A stretch of 64,000 bases of DNA from Drosophila miranda (GCF_003369915.1 NW_022881603.1:37223124-37287123); one strand, 5' to 3'. Counted from the first letter of the stretch, positions 22,726 through 34,619 are shown. Made by a program: numbers and translations. The notes: a model not told the origin generated them from the sequence alone.

Positions 22726-25032
22726 ATGCAGCGCCACAGGGAATTATATAAACAGCAATCACTTGCTTTCAGCCCACGCAATTTCAATGAGCAGAACCGG
22801 GAACTCCAGAATGCGGCGCGTGCAAAACAGCGCGAGAATCGTTTTTAAAGCAACCGCATTATTAGTGTTAGTCCAACTCCCATCAAGCGTGCGGCACCTA
22901 TACCGCCCTCAGAGGAGGCGCAGCCACGCCTTACCTATGTCGCTCCTCCTAAGGAGAATCGAAAACCAGAGCTGCCTCAGCAGCAGAGGAACCCCACCCG
23001 GGACCTTTACATAAAGCGCTTCGTGGATTGGAAGGCTGCCAGGAAGGAACAAACAAAGAACGAGCAAATTGCTCGTCGTGGTCAAAAGATGTGCACATAT
23101 AAAACCGAAACACTTACACCTGCGACAAACCCCCAGAAAGAGCAGGAGAACGCTCCGGCATTTGTGCCGCCAAAAAGGCACTCCTTATATGTTTTGTCAA
23201 AAAAAACTCAGTGTACGCAGACGGCAGCGGAGAGGAAACAGCCTTTGGCAACCCAATTGCGTACCCAGGGTCATCCATCCAGATTGCGCGCTCAGCCTGC
23301 GGCAACCATGGCAAAGCTGCAACATGCAACGTCGCGTCCTCAACCGGTCACTGTGAAGACCCAAACATCAAACATGAAACATCAAACATCAGCAAGGAAT
23401 GTCCAGCCAGCCACAGTGAAGCCTGCACCTTCACGTGCATTGCCCTTGAAGCCTACAGCAGGCCCAAAGCCCAAGGCAGCGGATTTGGTCGTTGGACCTT
23501 CTGCAAATGGGGTTGTTCATTTGCCAAATGTGAGGACGCAACCATTCGAAAAGCCGGCCGTGAGTAAGCCCACCTTAAAAATACCAGCAGTGAAACCAAA
23601 GCCCATTCAAGGAGGTGGCGGAGGGGGAGCTGCGGGAAAATTTAAGTCGACCGCAGTAGCAAAAGGGCCGGCAATAAAAAACAAGCTTGCCAGCCAATTG
23701 TCGACCAGAATGAAGGCCAAGAGCAACGTCAGCGCTGGAAGAGAAGATAAGTTTCCCTGCTCTGGCCACATTCACGCAGTGCAAGACGAACAATTGCAGT
23801 CAAGAAATGATAGAAGCCTTGGGTGAGATTTCAAATCTGAGTCCAGTGGGTCCAATGAGCAGCCACCGAGATTCGAAAGCGAAGCGGAAATTTGACTTTT
23901 CTAGGTACTCTTTGATAAAAACGGCAGCTGAAGAGAGTTTGATCTTGGATCCATATCTGGCTAAGGGTAAGTACAACAGGAATAAAATGGAGTAAAATGT
24001 AATATTATTGGTTTCCAGATCCAGATGATAAAGAACAAGAAAATTCTACTCTGAAGGCAGCTGCGGAGCAAACCCGTCCTCGCAGGATTTCCGATGAGTA
24101 GCCCAACTACTTAAGTCCATATGTGAGCGTCTCGCGCGGTAAAGTCAACTCTCGCTGTGATCGTGAGAAGCGAAACAGCATGTATTTGCCCGGTGAGGAG
24201 TATCCTGTTGCCAATCGGCGGGCCCTCGAGTTGGTGCTCTACTTTCGCATACAGCTGGAGAATGAGATTCGACGACTGCGAGATATCTGCAGCGAGTGGG
24301 AAGCCTATAGCAGGGAGAATGAGGCGCATCTGGTTGAGACGGGCGGCATAGATATGATCAATGTGGCCATTGGACAGACAAATTTGCTCTCTACCAAGAA
24401 ATTGATGCAGTTCAGCGGTCTGATTGACCGTTGCGGGGCGTGAGCTACGGGCAAGAACCATCGACCCTACGATGGCAGCGAGGAGACGAAACCCGTCCAG
24501 GCAGAGGATCTGGAACATGCTGCGACTCCAGAGTGAGAATGTTGACAAGCGCTTTGATAACTTGAAGCGATGGAAAAAGAACAATTGGCAGGACCCCGAT
24601 GCAGTTGAGGAATCGAAAATACCAGCCAAGCCTGTGGCCAAACCAAAGTCTAAGCTGGGCAACAATTTAAACGCTAAGCCCAAGGTCAAGGCCAGCAGTA
24701 ACTTGATGCAATTACTCCGCAAGGCCCATGCTGAAATGAAAAAGGCTAAGGCGGATGTGGTATCAGCGGACGATGCCCCGCAAACTCCATCTCGCAGCAG
24801 CACTCAGCGTGTGATCGTAGTACGCGACCGTCGGTCCTTCTCTCCTGCTCGCACCGTCCTGCGTATGTCTGTAGGCGAGAGCCGTTCTTCCAATGGTGGC
24901 AACACTCTGCTCAAGTCTGCTATATTGGCCGCAGCCGAACAAAACGCTCTTAATCATACCCCCCTCCCAATAAGGGACGCCAGTCGATTCTGAAAAAACC
25001 AGGGACCAGCAAGCGTGAAAGTCGTGGAGTTA
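22726..25032 (+). pseudogene. mars: mars-like gene copy 3, broken
   Basis: ATG 22726 with TAA at codon 41 (22846-22848). An open stretch from 23023 to 23826 covers the WKAARKEQ and low-complexity regions but leaves the true frame at the shared 101-bp deletion. The intron is 23967-24018. Exon 2 has TAG at 24099-24101 (AAG in copies 1, 2 and 5), the GKAP-domain TGA at 24441-24443, an 11-bp deletion near 24513 that removes the WWDM motif, and a one-base loss in a C-run near 24960. Copy 4 shares the TAG and the 11-bp deletion, so copies 3 and 4 are closest relatives. Confidence 0.75.
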
Positions 25033-25037
25033 GATCT

Positions 25038-25398
25038 CTGTTAGATCTCACTATAAAACGTATATCTCAGAATTTCGCCCCACACCCTTCCGCCCCCACA
25101 AAGGACGAAAATCTGTTGCATCCACAATATTGCACATTCGAGAAAACTAAAAACGCAGAATCATAGATAATGACCATATCTATCAAATTGCTGAATCAAG
25201 ATCAGATTGGATCATTTTTGTAGCCAAAAGCAAGAAATCAATTTGCAGTGGCTACGCAGCGCCCGACGTCACGCTCAGACTGATTTTCTGTCTCTCTATT
25301 AGCGGCGTCTGCCGGAGGAGAGCCATATTGACTTAGTATCGGGTATAACTGTAGAGTTGCGGTGTCCGCAGCCACTCACAACGTTCCCCCTCGTTTTT
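25038..25398 (+). mobile_element. DINE-1 3' remnant, unit 3
   Basis: The same remnant as in units 1, 2 and 4, ending in the hairpin and CCCCCTCGTTTT. One base of the hairpin differs (GCAGCCACTC). Confidence 0.8.
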
Positions 25399-25538
25399 TG
25401 GTTGTTTTATCAGCCTTGAATGCACCACACTCACACACGCGCACAGCATACATACATATGTATGAGGGTTTCTATCGTATTTTCCAGCTCTGTTGATTAA
25501 AATAGTGCTCTTATTACTTTGATTTCCATTTTATTATA

Positions 25539-25942
25539 CAGTCAAGGAAAAAAGTCAACATACAGCACCGATTTTTCAATATTTCGGGTTTTCGCAATGA
25601 AAATTAAAAAAGTTGGTATGCCATTATTTAGGACACTTAAAGTTATTATTTCAGAAAAAAAAACTTAAACAAAAATTATGTATACTTAAGTTACAACGAA
25701 AAAACATAAAATGTTCACGGAAAAAAGTGTACATACAGCCTCTATGCTTTTGTATTATAGTCTCAAAGTAATCTTAATATTAATACTTTTTATACTTTTA
25801 ATATTTGGTTGGTCCACCATTGGCATCTATTACAGCCTGTAGTCGTCGGGGCATCGATGCCACCAAATTTTCGGTTGTTGTGGGCGGAACTTCGGCCCAA
25901 GCTCGAATGAGGGCGGTTTTGAGGCTTTCCCGACTGCTGATG
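25539..25942. mobile_element. Tc1-type transposon remnant, unit 3
   Basis: 404 bp from CAGTCAAGG to CTGCTGATG, with the same broken end as units 1, 2 and 4. One ATT is missing from an ATT run compared with unit 2. Confidence 0.85.
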
Positions 25943-25976
25943 AACCTTGGCGTTTCAAACCGATTGAATGTACATA

Positions 25977-27319
25977 TGTTACGAACCTTTGTTTTTCTTT
26001 GGGGCAAGGCCGGCTAGCCAGTCATCCCAGGGCTGGATACTTCCCAAGCCCTCAGGTCGCACAACAACCAACTGATTGGACATCTCGAACAAAATGAAAC
26101 AACAAAAATAACCGACAAAAAAAAAACTGAAAAAAACGGACTCTACTCGACAAACAACATTACAGTCTTCCCTAAACACAGACTTGGGCCAGGTCGAGGT
26201 GTCGATGTTTTACCCCCGACGCACCCACCCTACCTGAGATCTGAATCACACGTTCCGGATCTCCCTGCCATTGGCAAAAGCCTTACCCTCTCGTTGCTGT
26301 GGCTCCTCTTCCCCCCATACGAAACGCTTAACAATTCATTTCTTCGTTATAATCTTCACTTCATTTCCTATTTTCACACGATATCATTTCTAAACTAGGC
26401 CTGCCTATTCATCCCCCCCTCATCTTAGTACTACTGGCGGTTAATAAATAATTAGATTAATAGGAATAAATAATATAATAAATATAAATAAATAGGTTAC
26501 ATATATATAATAAATATGGACGGACTTAAATTACATATACTTATAACTAGAGACGTCTAACAAAAATAATTAATGGGAGTAAATAAGTTGATGTTCTTTT
26601 TTTTCTTCTCCCTAAGTGCGCGAGGGTCCCGCACTACGTGGCCAGGTCTGATCCTTCGAGACCAGCAGGAACAACAGGCCAGGGTGGCGGAGCTGTGACC
26701 TATTCCCTACGGCCAACAAAAAAATAAATTTGGGGTTTCTTTACTCCCCCTTTGGAGCGGACTCACTCTTATGCTTCCTGGTCCTGGTTCCTGGTCTTTC
26801 CCTGATCTGGATCCCCTGGAATCACATTTATTTATCTTTTATTCATTTTTTTGCAGGGTGATGGCCACTACTCCATCCTCATCCCACTCACTTTTTCTTT
26901 CAGAACAAAAAAAATCGCTAAGTCACTAGGTCCGGCGCGCATGCTCCTCCGTTGCGGGAACTTCTTTTTCTGAACCACCTCTTGGCTGTTCTGTTTAATG
27001 CTCCCGGCTGCCGATCCCCATCGCTCTCTGTTCTATCGCCCTTGAACTAGGTTCAAGGGCATGGCCTGATTCGGGCTGCTGTCGGCTCTCTTTTCTTTTG
27101 GGTGTGGGTGAGTTGGCTTCGGGACTCCGTTATGGGATGAGATCGGAAATCCTCTCACAACGGCTCCGGAGAGCGCGCGGAACTCTAACTCTCCAGGACC
27201 AGGTGGCCACTCTTCGCTAACCTTTCCCCTTAAATTTTGGCCCTGCCACCCTGTTCAAAAAAAATACCTTCCTCTCAGCGCTTCTAGGGTCTCGCCTATC
27301 GATATCTTCGCATGCAACA
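25977..27319 (-). repeat. 3' LTR of gypsy family B
   Basis: 1343-bp repeat equal in length to 33277-34619. Differences seen by eye include A/C near 26175, T/G near 26595, C/G near 26619 and A/C near 26977. No obvious purine tract lies next to it on the element-sense strand. Confidence 0.9.
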
Positions 27320-27431
27320 CCTAGCGAAAATTCGAGCGACCATGGCCGCGGAGAATTATTCGCAAACATCGAAGAGCTTCACCAAAAATGCTGGCATTCT
27401 CGGACATCACAGTGCCTAGGAGGATCTTGCA

Positions 27432-27446
27432 GCGCCCAACGTAGGC
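27432..27446 (-). promoter_or_regulatory. Conserved motif complementary to the primer-binding site, family B
   Basis: Element-sense GCCTACGTTGGGCGC, lying between the pol stop and the 3' LTR, 112 bp from the LTR. Its TTGGGCGC is complementary to GCGCCCAA of the primer-binding site at 33261-33272. Family A has the same 15 bases at 50051-50065, 110 bp from its LTR, although the sequence between motif and LTR is unrelated by eye. Function unknown. Confidence 0.55.
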
Positions 27447-27516
27447 TTACACCCACGTATCTGATAATCCTTAAGTGAGTGTTTTTAACTCTGAAGTCCC
27501 CAGTCTGCAATTTTCG

Positions 27517-30500
27517 CTACAATTTTAGGTCTTTGGCGTGAAAAATCCCCACCGGTCTCCCCGACAGATCCTCCAGCTCGTAGGCGTTATTCCCTACTGG
27601 ACGTACGACTCTGCATTTTAGAAATTTCCGGGCGAACTTGGCGTTGTAGCTTTTGCCAAAGTCGCTGAGGGTGAAGTTGCGCCTGTAGACTTCTTGGCCA
27701 GGTCTGGCGAAAAAGACTCGGGCCCGTTTGTTATAACGCTGGCTGCTCCGCTCATACGCTTGGTGTAGGCTGCGTTTAATTTGCTCGCGAATGAGGTGTC
27801 GCTTATCCGCGGGATCTAATGCGTGCACTTCGTGTTCCGTCAAAGACTGCAGCTTCCTCGCCAGCTTATAGCAGTTCCCATTCAGGAACATCTGCTGTCC
27901 AAATACAGCGAAGAACGGCGTGACGCCTGTGGCTTCGTGCACGGAGTCACGGATTGACACTTCGATCTCCGGTAGGTAGATGTCCCAGTCCCTGTGATCC
28001 TTCTCCAGATACGTCCTTATTGCAGCGAGTATCGTCCGATTTACTCTCTCGGCTGCATTGCTTTGCGGCGAGTACACTGCTGTGCGCATGTGTCGGATCC
28101 CGAAGCCGCTGCCCAGGTCCATGAAAGTCTTCGACAGGAACTGCTTTCCGTTGTCGGAGTGGATCACCTCTGGCACCCCGAATTTGTAAAAGACCTCTTG
28201 CACCAGGAAATGAATGACGTTCGCCGCGGTCGCCTCTCTCATCGCCTTCAAGAAGGTGAATTTCGAAAAGTGGTCTACGACGACGAAAATCCAAGCCTGT
28301 CCCCTTTTCGACCTGGGATACTTTCCAAGGAAGTCTATGTAGAGCTTTTGGAATGGCCTCTCCGTGGTTACTTCCTGACCGATCCCGACTTGGCTCCGGT
28401 AATTGGGTGCTTTGGATTCCTTGCATTCGGTGCAGCTTCGGACGTATTCCCGCACTTGTGCCGTCATCGCCGGCCAGTAGTAGTGCCTTTTTAATCTATG
28501 CAAGGTCTTCTTCATTCCACCGTGTCCAGCTGTGTGGTCTTCGTGGGCCTTTGCGATGAGGGTTTTCGTCAATGCCGCGGGAATCCATAATTTCCACATG
28601 GAACCTTCCACTTGGTCGTCGATTTGCGCGAAGGCCATTCGCTTGAATACTAGGTCCCCGTCTATTCGCAGGTCAGGCAATACTTCTTTGTTCCTGCAGA
28701 TTTCTTCTTTCAGCTCCTGGTATTCCGTTGACTTGAATTCCGTCGTCTGGAATCCGAGGATTTCCGTTGGGTCTAGAACCACCTCCTCGATGCAGCGTGA
28801 TAGTGTATCCGCCACTATATTTTCGACTCCCTTGCGGTGTTCGATCTCAAAGTCGAACCTCTGCAGCCGCAATGACCATCTCGCTAGACGCCCATTCAGG
28901 TCCTTGAGTGACATTAGCCACTTGAGGCTGGCGTGATCAGTAATTACCGTGAACGGCATCAATTCCACATATGGCCTGAATCTCTCTATCGCCAATACCG
29001 CAGCTAAACATTCTTTCTCCGTTACAGAATAATTTATTTGGTGTTTGTTCAGCTTGGAAGAAAAGAATGCCACTGGACGCTCTGCTTTGTCGTCATCCAG
29101 CTGGAAAAGCACTGCTCCCACTCCAAAATTTGAGGCGTCGCACTGGATGTAAAAATGGCGTTTGAAGTCGGCATGGACTAATACAGGAGCCGTGGTGAGG
29201 GCCTTTTTCAGGGATTCTATGGCCGCCCTCGCTTCCGTTGGCAAGGAAAACTTCCCGCGCGCATGCTTCTTCAGAGCATCTGTTAACGGTACAGCGACGG
29301 TTGCGAAGTCCTTGATGAAGCGCCTATACCATCCTGCGGTTCCTATGAAGCTCCGTAGCTCCTTCACTGAACTTGGGTTCGGGATCTTTTGTATAGCCAC
29401 AACCCTATCGGGATCCATTTGCAGCGTGCCACCTCCGATGATAAACCCTAGGTATTTTAGCGACTTAAAGCAGAATTTGGATTTTTTTAAGCCTATCGTC
29501 AAATTCGCTCTTTTCAGGCACTGGGCCACCAATCGCAGATACCGCAGATGCGTCTGGAAGTCCGGGGCTATCACCAAAAGATCGTCCAAATAAACGAAAA
29601 CGTTTGATCGGAGCTGAGTTGGAATTACCTTATCCATCACTCTGCATAACCTCTGGGCAGCGTTACACAGACCGAAGGGCATCATCACGAATTGATACAG
29701 CGGACGGCCTGCGACGGTAAATGCGGTGCACTTCCGGCTTTCTGGGTCCAGTTTAATCTGCCAGAATGCGAATTTGAGGTCGACGCTAGAAATGTAGTAT
29801 GTCTGGTCAATCCTGGATAGTATACCCTCGATACTAGGAAGAGGGTAAGCATCTTTTACGGTGAGTTGGTTCAGTTTCCGCGCGTCCAAACAGAATCTAT
29901 TTTTGTTTGGCTTTCGCACCACCGTCGTCCGATTGCTCCATGGACTATCGCTAACTTCGATCACTCCTAGCTCCAGCATTTTATCCACCTCGGTCCAGAT
30001 CACCTCCTGCATCGCTGGGGATTGAGGGTAATGCCGATCTTTAAATGGTTCTGCGCCCTCGATCAACTGGATCCGATGCTGCTCTACCGTCGTTGTTCCC
30101 AATCCGGCATCCTCATAGGTCAGAAACTCCTTCTTTACCTTCTCCAGCTCTTCGGTTTCCGTGTCTTCCAGGGCCCAAGCTTCCACTTCCACGTCCTCCG
30201 GGCGATGTTCGGCGTACTGGCTGATTTGTGACATTTGGATCTCGCCTACTTGGACCTCGCTGGATCTACTGGACTCTTCTCCGAGGACTGTGGGAGCCAG
30301 CGCGAAGGATCTCCAGAAATCTATGCCCAAGTACATGGCTTGCTCTAGGTACGGGCATACGTAAAACAAGATCTCTTTGTTCATTCCGTTATATCTTACG
30401 CAGAGTTTGGTTTTGCCGATTATGGACCTGTCTTCTCCAGAGGCTGTCTTGATGATCGAGACATAATTGTCCATTTCCACCTCAAGGTCGGCAAGGAGTT

Positions 30501-31047
30501 CACGGCTGCCCTTTCCTAAGACACTAACGGATGCCCCAGTATCTAGGAGTCCAGCAATCCGATGTCCTCTTATCTGCACTTCGGCAAACACTCTGGGATC
30601 GCGTCCTGCTCCTCGTCTGACTGCCTCGGCCACCTCTTTGCGAGTCTGTCGCCTTTCCTTAAATCTGGAACGGGCCTTTTGGAGTCTACGACTGACACCG
30701 CGCATCCCCTCCAGCTGCCTGTCATCAAAGATTTGGTTTCGAATTTGTATGTATCTCCTCATCCTTTCTTCGGCCGGTACAAACTTCAAACTATTTTTAT
30801 TTAATTTATTCGGGCTATTATTCTTAAATTCTATATTCATTAGTGGACCATCGTTCATTTCTTCGCGGGCTTCTGTCCCGAGCGCTGATCTCCCGCTTTC
30901 ATCATGCCCGCTCGTGCGTTTCCCGAGCAATTGGGACACGTTGGAGTAAACATTTCTGGTTTCCCGCAGCGGTAACAGAATATTTTGCGTTCCTTCGCCA
31001 CGCAGTCTCGGAATCCGTGGTCGAACTGGCCGCAATTCCAGCAACAC
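27517..31047 (-). CDS. pol: Gypsy family B pol polyprotein (1176 residues)
   Basis: Open frame with aspartic protease (LLDTGAS, residues 167-173), reverse transcriptase (VDLKFAFWQI near 422 and YLDD at 486-489), RNase H (QCDASNFGVGAVLF near 630), integrase zinc finger (HTAGHGG through CTEC, about 840-885) and integrase core (DFLG, SDNGKQF, and the usual glutamate region). It overlaps gag by about 190 bp and lies in the -1 frame relative to it, so expression probably needs -1 frameshifting. The listed ATG is only the first in the open frame. No stop interrupts it. No envelope ORF follows before the 3' LTR. Confidence 0.92.
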   Translation of the reverse strand: MLLELRPVRPRIPRLRGEGTQNILLPLRETRNVYSNVSQLLGKRTSGHDESGRSALGTEAREEMNDGPLMNIEFKNNSPNKLNKNSLKFVPAEERMRRYIQIRNQIFDDRQLEGMRGVSRRLQKARSRFKERRQTRKEVAEAVRRGAGRDPRVFAEVQIRGHRIAGLLDTGASVSVLGKGSRELLADLEVEMDNYVSIIKTASGEDRSIIGKTKLCVRYNGMNKEILFYVCPYLEQAMYLGIDFWRSFALAPTVLGEESSRSSEVQVGEIQMSQISQYAEHRPEDVEVEAWALEDTETEELEKVKKEFLTYEDAGLGTTTVEQHRIQLIEGAEPFKDRHYPQSPAMQEVIWTEVDKMLELGVIEVSDSPWSNRTTVVRKPNKNRFCLDARKLNQLTVKDAYPLPSIEGILSRIDQTYYISSVDLKFAFWQIKLDPESRKCTAFTVAGRPLYQFVMMPFGLCNAAQRLCRVMDKVIPTQLRSNVFVYLDDLLVIAPDFQTHLRYLRLVAQCLKRANLTIGLKKSKFCFKSLKYLGFIIGGGTLQMDPDRVVAIQKIPNPSSVKELRSFIGTAGWYRRFIKDFATVAVPLTDALKKHARGKFSLPTEARAAIESLKKALTTAPVLVHADFKRHFYIQCDASNFGVGAVLFQLDDDKAERPVAFFSSKLNKHQINYSVTEKECLAAVLAIERFRPYVELMPFTVITDHASLKWLMSLKDLNGRLARWSLRLQRFDFEIEHRKGVENIVADTLSRCIEEVVLDPTEILGFQTTEFKSTEYQELKEEICRNKEVLPDLRIDGDLVFKRMAFAQIDDQVEGSMWKLWIPAALTKTLIAKAHEDHTAGHGGMKKTLHRLKRHYYWPAMTAQVREYVRSCTECKESKAPNYRSQVGIGQEVTTERPFQKLYIDFLGKYPRSKRGQAWIFVVVDHFSKFTFLKAMREATAANVIHFLVQEVFYKFGVPEVIHSDNGKQFLSKTFMDLGSGFGIRHMRTAVYSPQSNAAERVNRTILAAIRTYLEKDHRDWDIYLPEIEVSIRDSVHEATGVTPFFAVFGQQMFLNGNCYKLARKLQSLTEHEVHALDPADKRHLIREQIKRSLHQAYERSSQRYNKRARVFFARPGQEVYRRNFTLSDFGKSYNAKFARKFLKCRVVRPVGNNAYELEDLSGRPVGIFHAKDLKL

Positions 31048-32348
31048 AGCCTGGGTTTGTTCGCCAGGTGAGTTTCTTCCACCATCCTTGCTTCGTCTTC
31101 ATCCAGAAACTCCGTTTCCGGCTCTAGCTCCTCCACTCGCTTCCCGGCTGATTGGAATTTCGGCACAGGACGGAACGTCGACTTCTGCTCGCGTCCGCGA
31201 AAGTGGTACTCCACTTCCAGGCACTCTTCCCTCAGCTGCTCCACGTTCCGGACTCGGATCGCGTAAACGTAGCGGGCGATCTCATCATCGAGCCCCTTCT
31301 TCAAGACTCGCACCATTTCGGACTCAACCAAAGGTGTGGTGAGTCTAGCCGCCAGTCTGCGCATCGCTCTAAAATATTCTTCCACAGATTCGCCAGATTG
31401 TTGCCTTCGCTCATGCAAGGTGCGTAGCCGCTCGAACTCGCCACCCACTGCTCGGAACCGGGACACCAACTCGTCCTTCAAATCCTCCCATCCTTCCGGA
31501 GGCCGTTCTCGGACAAATTGCCAATACCCCTCCGCCGCTTGTCCTTTGACGAGATGGTGAAAGTTGTCAAGGACCTCGTCCCACGACCGTCGGTTCTGCC
31601 TACGGAGGAACTCGACCCTGAACACGAAGTCCTGCACCGTCATCTTATTTGGATCTCCATCTCCGTCGAAGTGGATTTCCCATTTGTCGACGCGCCCCCA
31701 TCTCGCTCCTCTCCAATCATCTCTCCTTTCATATGGTGGCAGATCTGTTGGACCTCCGCCGTCTCCTGATGTCTCCCGTCTCTGCCTTCCAGCACCTGGA
31801 TCCAGGTCCGCATCGGCTATTCCTCGGCGCCAGTTCTGGCTCAACCTCGCCGGCTTCCTTGGAGGCGACTGTGAATTCCATGCGTCATCGTCCTTGGGTC
31901 TTTTGGGCATGGTCCCTGTGTTCGGCTTCTGCCTGAGGTGAGCTAGAGGCTGCTGATCGCCATTATTATTATCGTTGTTTTCACCCTGGTCTCTTTCCAA
32001 TCTCAGATCTTGGATCAATTCCACGTTCTGGCGAAGAGGCGCCATCACCTCTGTTATGGCCCCCATCAGCTCCATAAAGCCGCGACGGATCTCCTCCTGC
32101 AACGTCCTACTCAGAGTATCTGCCATGCTGCCTCTCCACGTCTCCTGTGCTTGCGCTATGGCGACATTTACTCCTGAGAGAATCTCGGAGGGCAGTGCGT
32201 TCGATTGGCCTGGCAAATTCCAGCTGTCGTCTTCACGCCCCTCAGCGCCCTGTGTGTCCCCGCCTTGCATCTGTCCTTGGAGGTTACCTGGTGGAGGAGT
32301 CCTGCGAGTCATTTTCTGCTTAGACCGCAAGTTGTACGCGCTCATCAA
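30855..32348 (-). CDS. gag: Gypsy family B gag (497 residues)
   Basis: Starts with MMSAYNLRSK and has a Gln/Arg-rich N-terminus, a capsid-like region (WGRVDKWEIHFDG, then a long helical segment to about residue 390) and two zinc knuckles, CWNCGQFDHGFRDC and a second with CYRCGKP and CPNC. The last lies near the C-terminus, as in family A gag, which shares the same layout. Gag would form the particle and bind genomic RNA. The frame is uninterrupted. Confidence 0.9.
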   Translation of the reverse strand: MMSAYNLRSKQKMTRRTPPPGNLQGQMQGGDTQGAEGREDDSWNLPGQSNALPSEILSGVNVAIAQAQETWRGSMADTLSRTLQEEIRRGFMELMGAITEVMAPLRQNVELIQDLRLERDQGENNDNNNGDQQPLAHLRQKPNTGTMPKRPKDDDAWNSQSPPRKPARLSQNWRRGIADADLDPGAGRQRRETSGDGGGPTDLPPYERRDDWRGARWGRVDKWEIHFDGDGDPNKMTVQDFVFRVEFLRRQNRRSWDEVLDNFHHLVKGQAAEGYWQFVRERPPEGWEDLKDELVSRFRAVGGEFERLRTLHERRQQSGESVEEYFRAMRRLAARLTTPLVESEMVRVLKKGLDDEIARYVYAIRVRNVEQLREECLEVEYHFRGREQKSTFRPVPKFQSAGKRVEELEPETEFLDEDEARMVEETHLANKPRLCCWNCGQFDHGFRDCVAKERKIFCYRCGKPEMFTPTCPNCSGNARAGMMKAGDQRSGQKPAKK

Positions 32349-33260
32349 CCTAGCCCTGTATTTCCCTACCTCGAACTATCCTACTTATCTTTTTATTCAA
32401 TACAATTAATTATCTACTCTTCTTTCAGAACAATCGCATAAACACTACCTATAACGCCAACTCACTGATCTTCAGCACAAAAACGTTTAATACGGCAAAA
32501 ACACTAATAAGGGGGAAAGGAACCACAACTACTACTAGGGCCAACTCTGCACATGGTGTTCTACGTCTTTTCCTGTCCAACGTCTAACGACGAGCGCTGT
32601 TGACTGATCTTATCTTCCTTGAAAGATTAAGAGTCAAGGGCGCTCACTTCCCTACAGTCGCTGTTTCCGCCTACTTCCCTACTGAATGTTCGTTGCGGGA
32701 TGTTGTAGCTGCTCCGAGTGCAACGCGTGGCCGACATCTGTCCCCACGGGCCACTCAGAACAAAAAATCTCCTTGAGAATCTACTCTCCCGACTCCATCC
32801 AGCGGTAAGCAGGGGAAGCGAAAAACAGAAATATTTCTGACCATTCCTAACTTCGGGTATTTCTTTTTCTTCAGGTTCTCCTTTTGCACACCAGGCACCG
32901 GGCCGGTTGCTAACTGGCTTTTGGATTCTCCTCTGCCAGTGCCAAACCAAATCCCCTCTTGAGATTGCCTGCTTCCCGTTGTCAGATAAGTGCCGAAACA
33001 TCAAACATAAAAAAAAACTATTTACTTTGTGGATTTTTTTCTTGCATCCTCAGGTCCCTCCGCGCCGTGCTTCTGTGAGCCAACTCGTCGAGTCCCTCAC
33101 AGGCCACCAGAACACCGATGGACCCCAGATTGCAGAATACCACTCGAGATCTATCTTCTCTGCTGGATATTTATAATTTCTTCGACGTCCGTATGATTCG
33201 CATCCGTACTCTCCCTCTTTGATGGTCGAGCCAGGACTGCGAGTCCACTTCCCTGTCTCA

Positions 33261-33272
33261 GATTGGGCGCCA
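33261..33272 (-). promoter_or_regulatory. Primer-binding site of gypsy family B
   Basis: Minus-strand TGGCGCCCAATC, four bases from the 5' LTR. It is the same tRNA-Lys-type core as in family A. Confidence 0.75.
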
Positions 33273-33276
33273 TTAT

Positions 33277-34619
33277 TGTTACGAACCTTTGTTTTTCTTT
33301 GGGGCAAGGCCGGCTAGCCAGTCATCCCAGGGCTGGATACTTCCCAAGCCCTCAGGTCGCACAACAACCAACTGATTGGACATCTCGAACAAAATGAAAC
33401 AACAAAAATAACCGACAAAAAAAAAACTGAAAAAAACGGACTCTACTCGACAAACAACATTACAGTCTTCCCTCAACACAGACTTGGACCAGGTCGAGGT
33501 GTCGATGTTTTACCCCCGACGCACCCACCCTACCTGAGATCTGAATCACACGTTCCGGATCTCCCTGCCATTGGCAAAAGCCTTACCCTCTCGTTGCTGT
33601 GGCTCCTCTTCCCCCCATACGAAACGCTTAACAATTCATTTCTTCGTTATAATCTTCACTTCATTTCCTATTTTCACACGATATCATTTCTAAACTAGGC
33701 CTGCCTATTCATCCCCCCCTCATCTTAGTACTACTGGCGGTTAATAAATAATTAGATTAATAGGAATAAATAATATAATAAATATAAATAAATAGGTTAC
33801 ATATATATAATAAATATGGACGGACTTAAATTACATATACTTATAACTAGAGACGTCTAACAAAAATAATTAATGGGAGTAAATAAGTTGATGTGCTTTT
33901 TTTTCTTCTCCCTAAGTGGGCGAGGGTCCCGCACTACGTGGCCAGGTCTGATCCTTCGAGACCAGCAGGAACAACAGGCCAGGGTGGCGGAGCTGTGACC
34001 TATTCCCTACGGCCAACAAAAAAATAAATTTGGGGTTTCTTTACTCCCCCTTTGGAGCGGACTCACTCTTATGCTTCCTGGTCCTGGTTCCTGGTCTTTC
34101 CCTGATCTGGATCCCCTGGAATCACATTTATTTATCTTTTATTCATTTTTTTGCAGGGTGATGGCCACTACTCCATCCTCATCCCACTCACTTTTTCTTT
34201 CAGAACAAAAAAAATCGCTAAGTCACTAGGTCCGGCGCGCATGCTCCTCCGTTGCGGGAACTTCTTTTTCTGAACCCCCTCTTGGCTGTTCTGTTTAATG
34301 CTCCCGGCTGCCGATCCCCATCGCTCTCTGTTCTATCGCCCTTGAACTAGGTTCAAGGGCATGGCCTGATTCGGGCTGCTGTCGGCTCTCTTTTCTTTTG
34401 GGTGTGGGTGAGTTGGCTTCGGGACTCCGTTATGGGATGAGATCGGAAATCCTCTCACAACGGCTCCGGAGAGCGCGCGGAACTCTAACTCTCCAGGACC
34501 AGGTGGCCACTCTTCGCTAACCTTTCCCCTTAAATTTTGGCCCTGCCACCCTGTTCAAAAAAAATACCTTCCTCTCAGCGCTTCTAGGGTCTCGCCTATC
34601 GATATCTTCGCATGCAACA
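33277..34619 (-). repeat. 5' LTR of gypsy family B
   Basis: 1343-bp partner of 25977-27319. It contains the promoter for the leftward genomic RNA. Non-coding sequence 32349-33260 between it and gag is the leader; a 125-residue ORF there (33004 to 32627) has no recognisable domain. Confidence 0.9.

Larger units (their letters stand above)
25977..34619 (-). mobile_element. Ty3/gypsy-type LTR retroelement, family B, complete
   Basis: 8643 bp on the minus strand with 1343-bp LTRs at both ends (TGTTACGAAC...GCATGCAACA), a tRNA-Lys-type primer site, gag and pol, and no envelope gene. A 4-bp duplication CATA (25973-25976 and 34620-34623) flanks it; the empty site in unit 3/2 reads GTACATATGTGG. By eye I see about five single-base differences between the LTRs, so the insertion is fairly recent but older than the BEL insertion. 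It lies in the 5' flank of unit 4. Confidence 0.92.

Noticed and set aside
24111..24803. Long minus-strand ORF (230 residues) opposite mars-like copy 3, also 37645-38337
   Set aside because: It is the antisense shadow of exon 2, created when the 11-bp deletion joined two shorter antisense frames, and has no domain.
27320..27516. Envelope gene in gypsy family B
   Set aside because: Fewer than 200 bp separate the pol stop from the 3' LTR, with no ORF.
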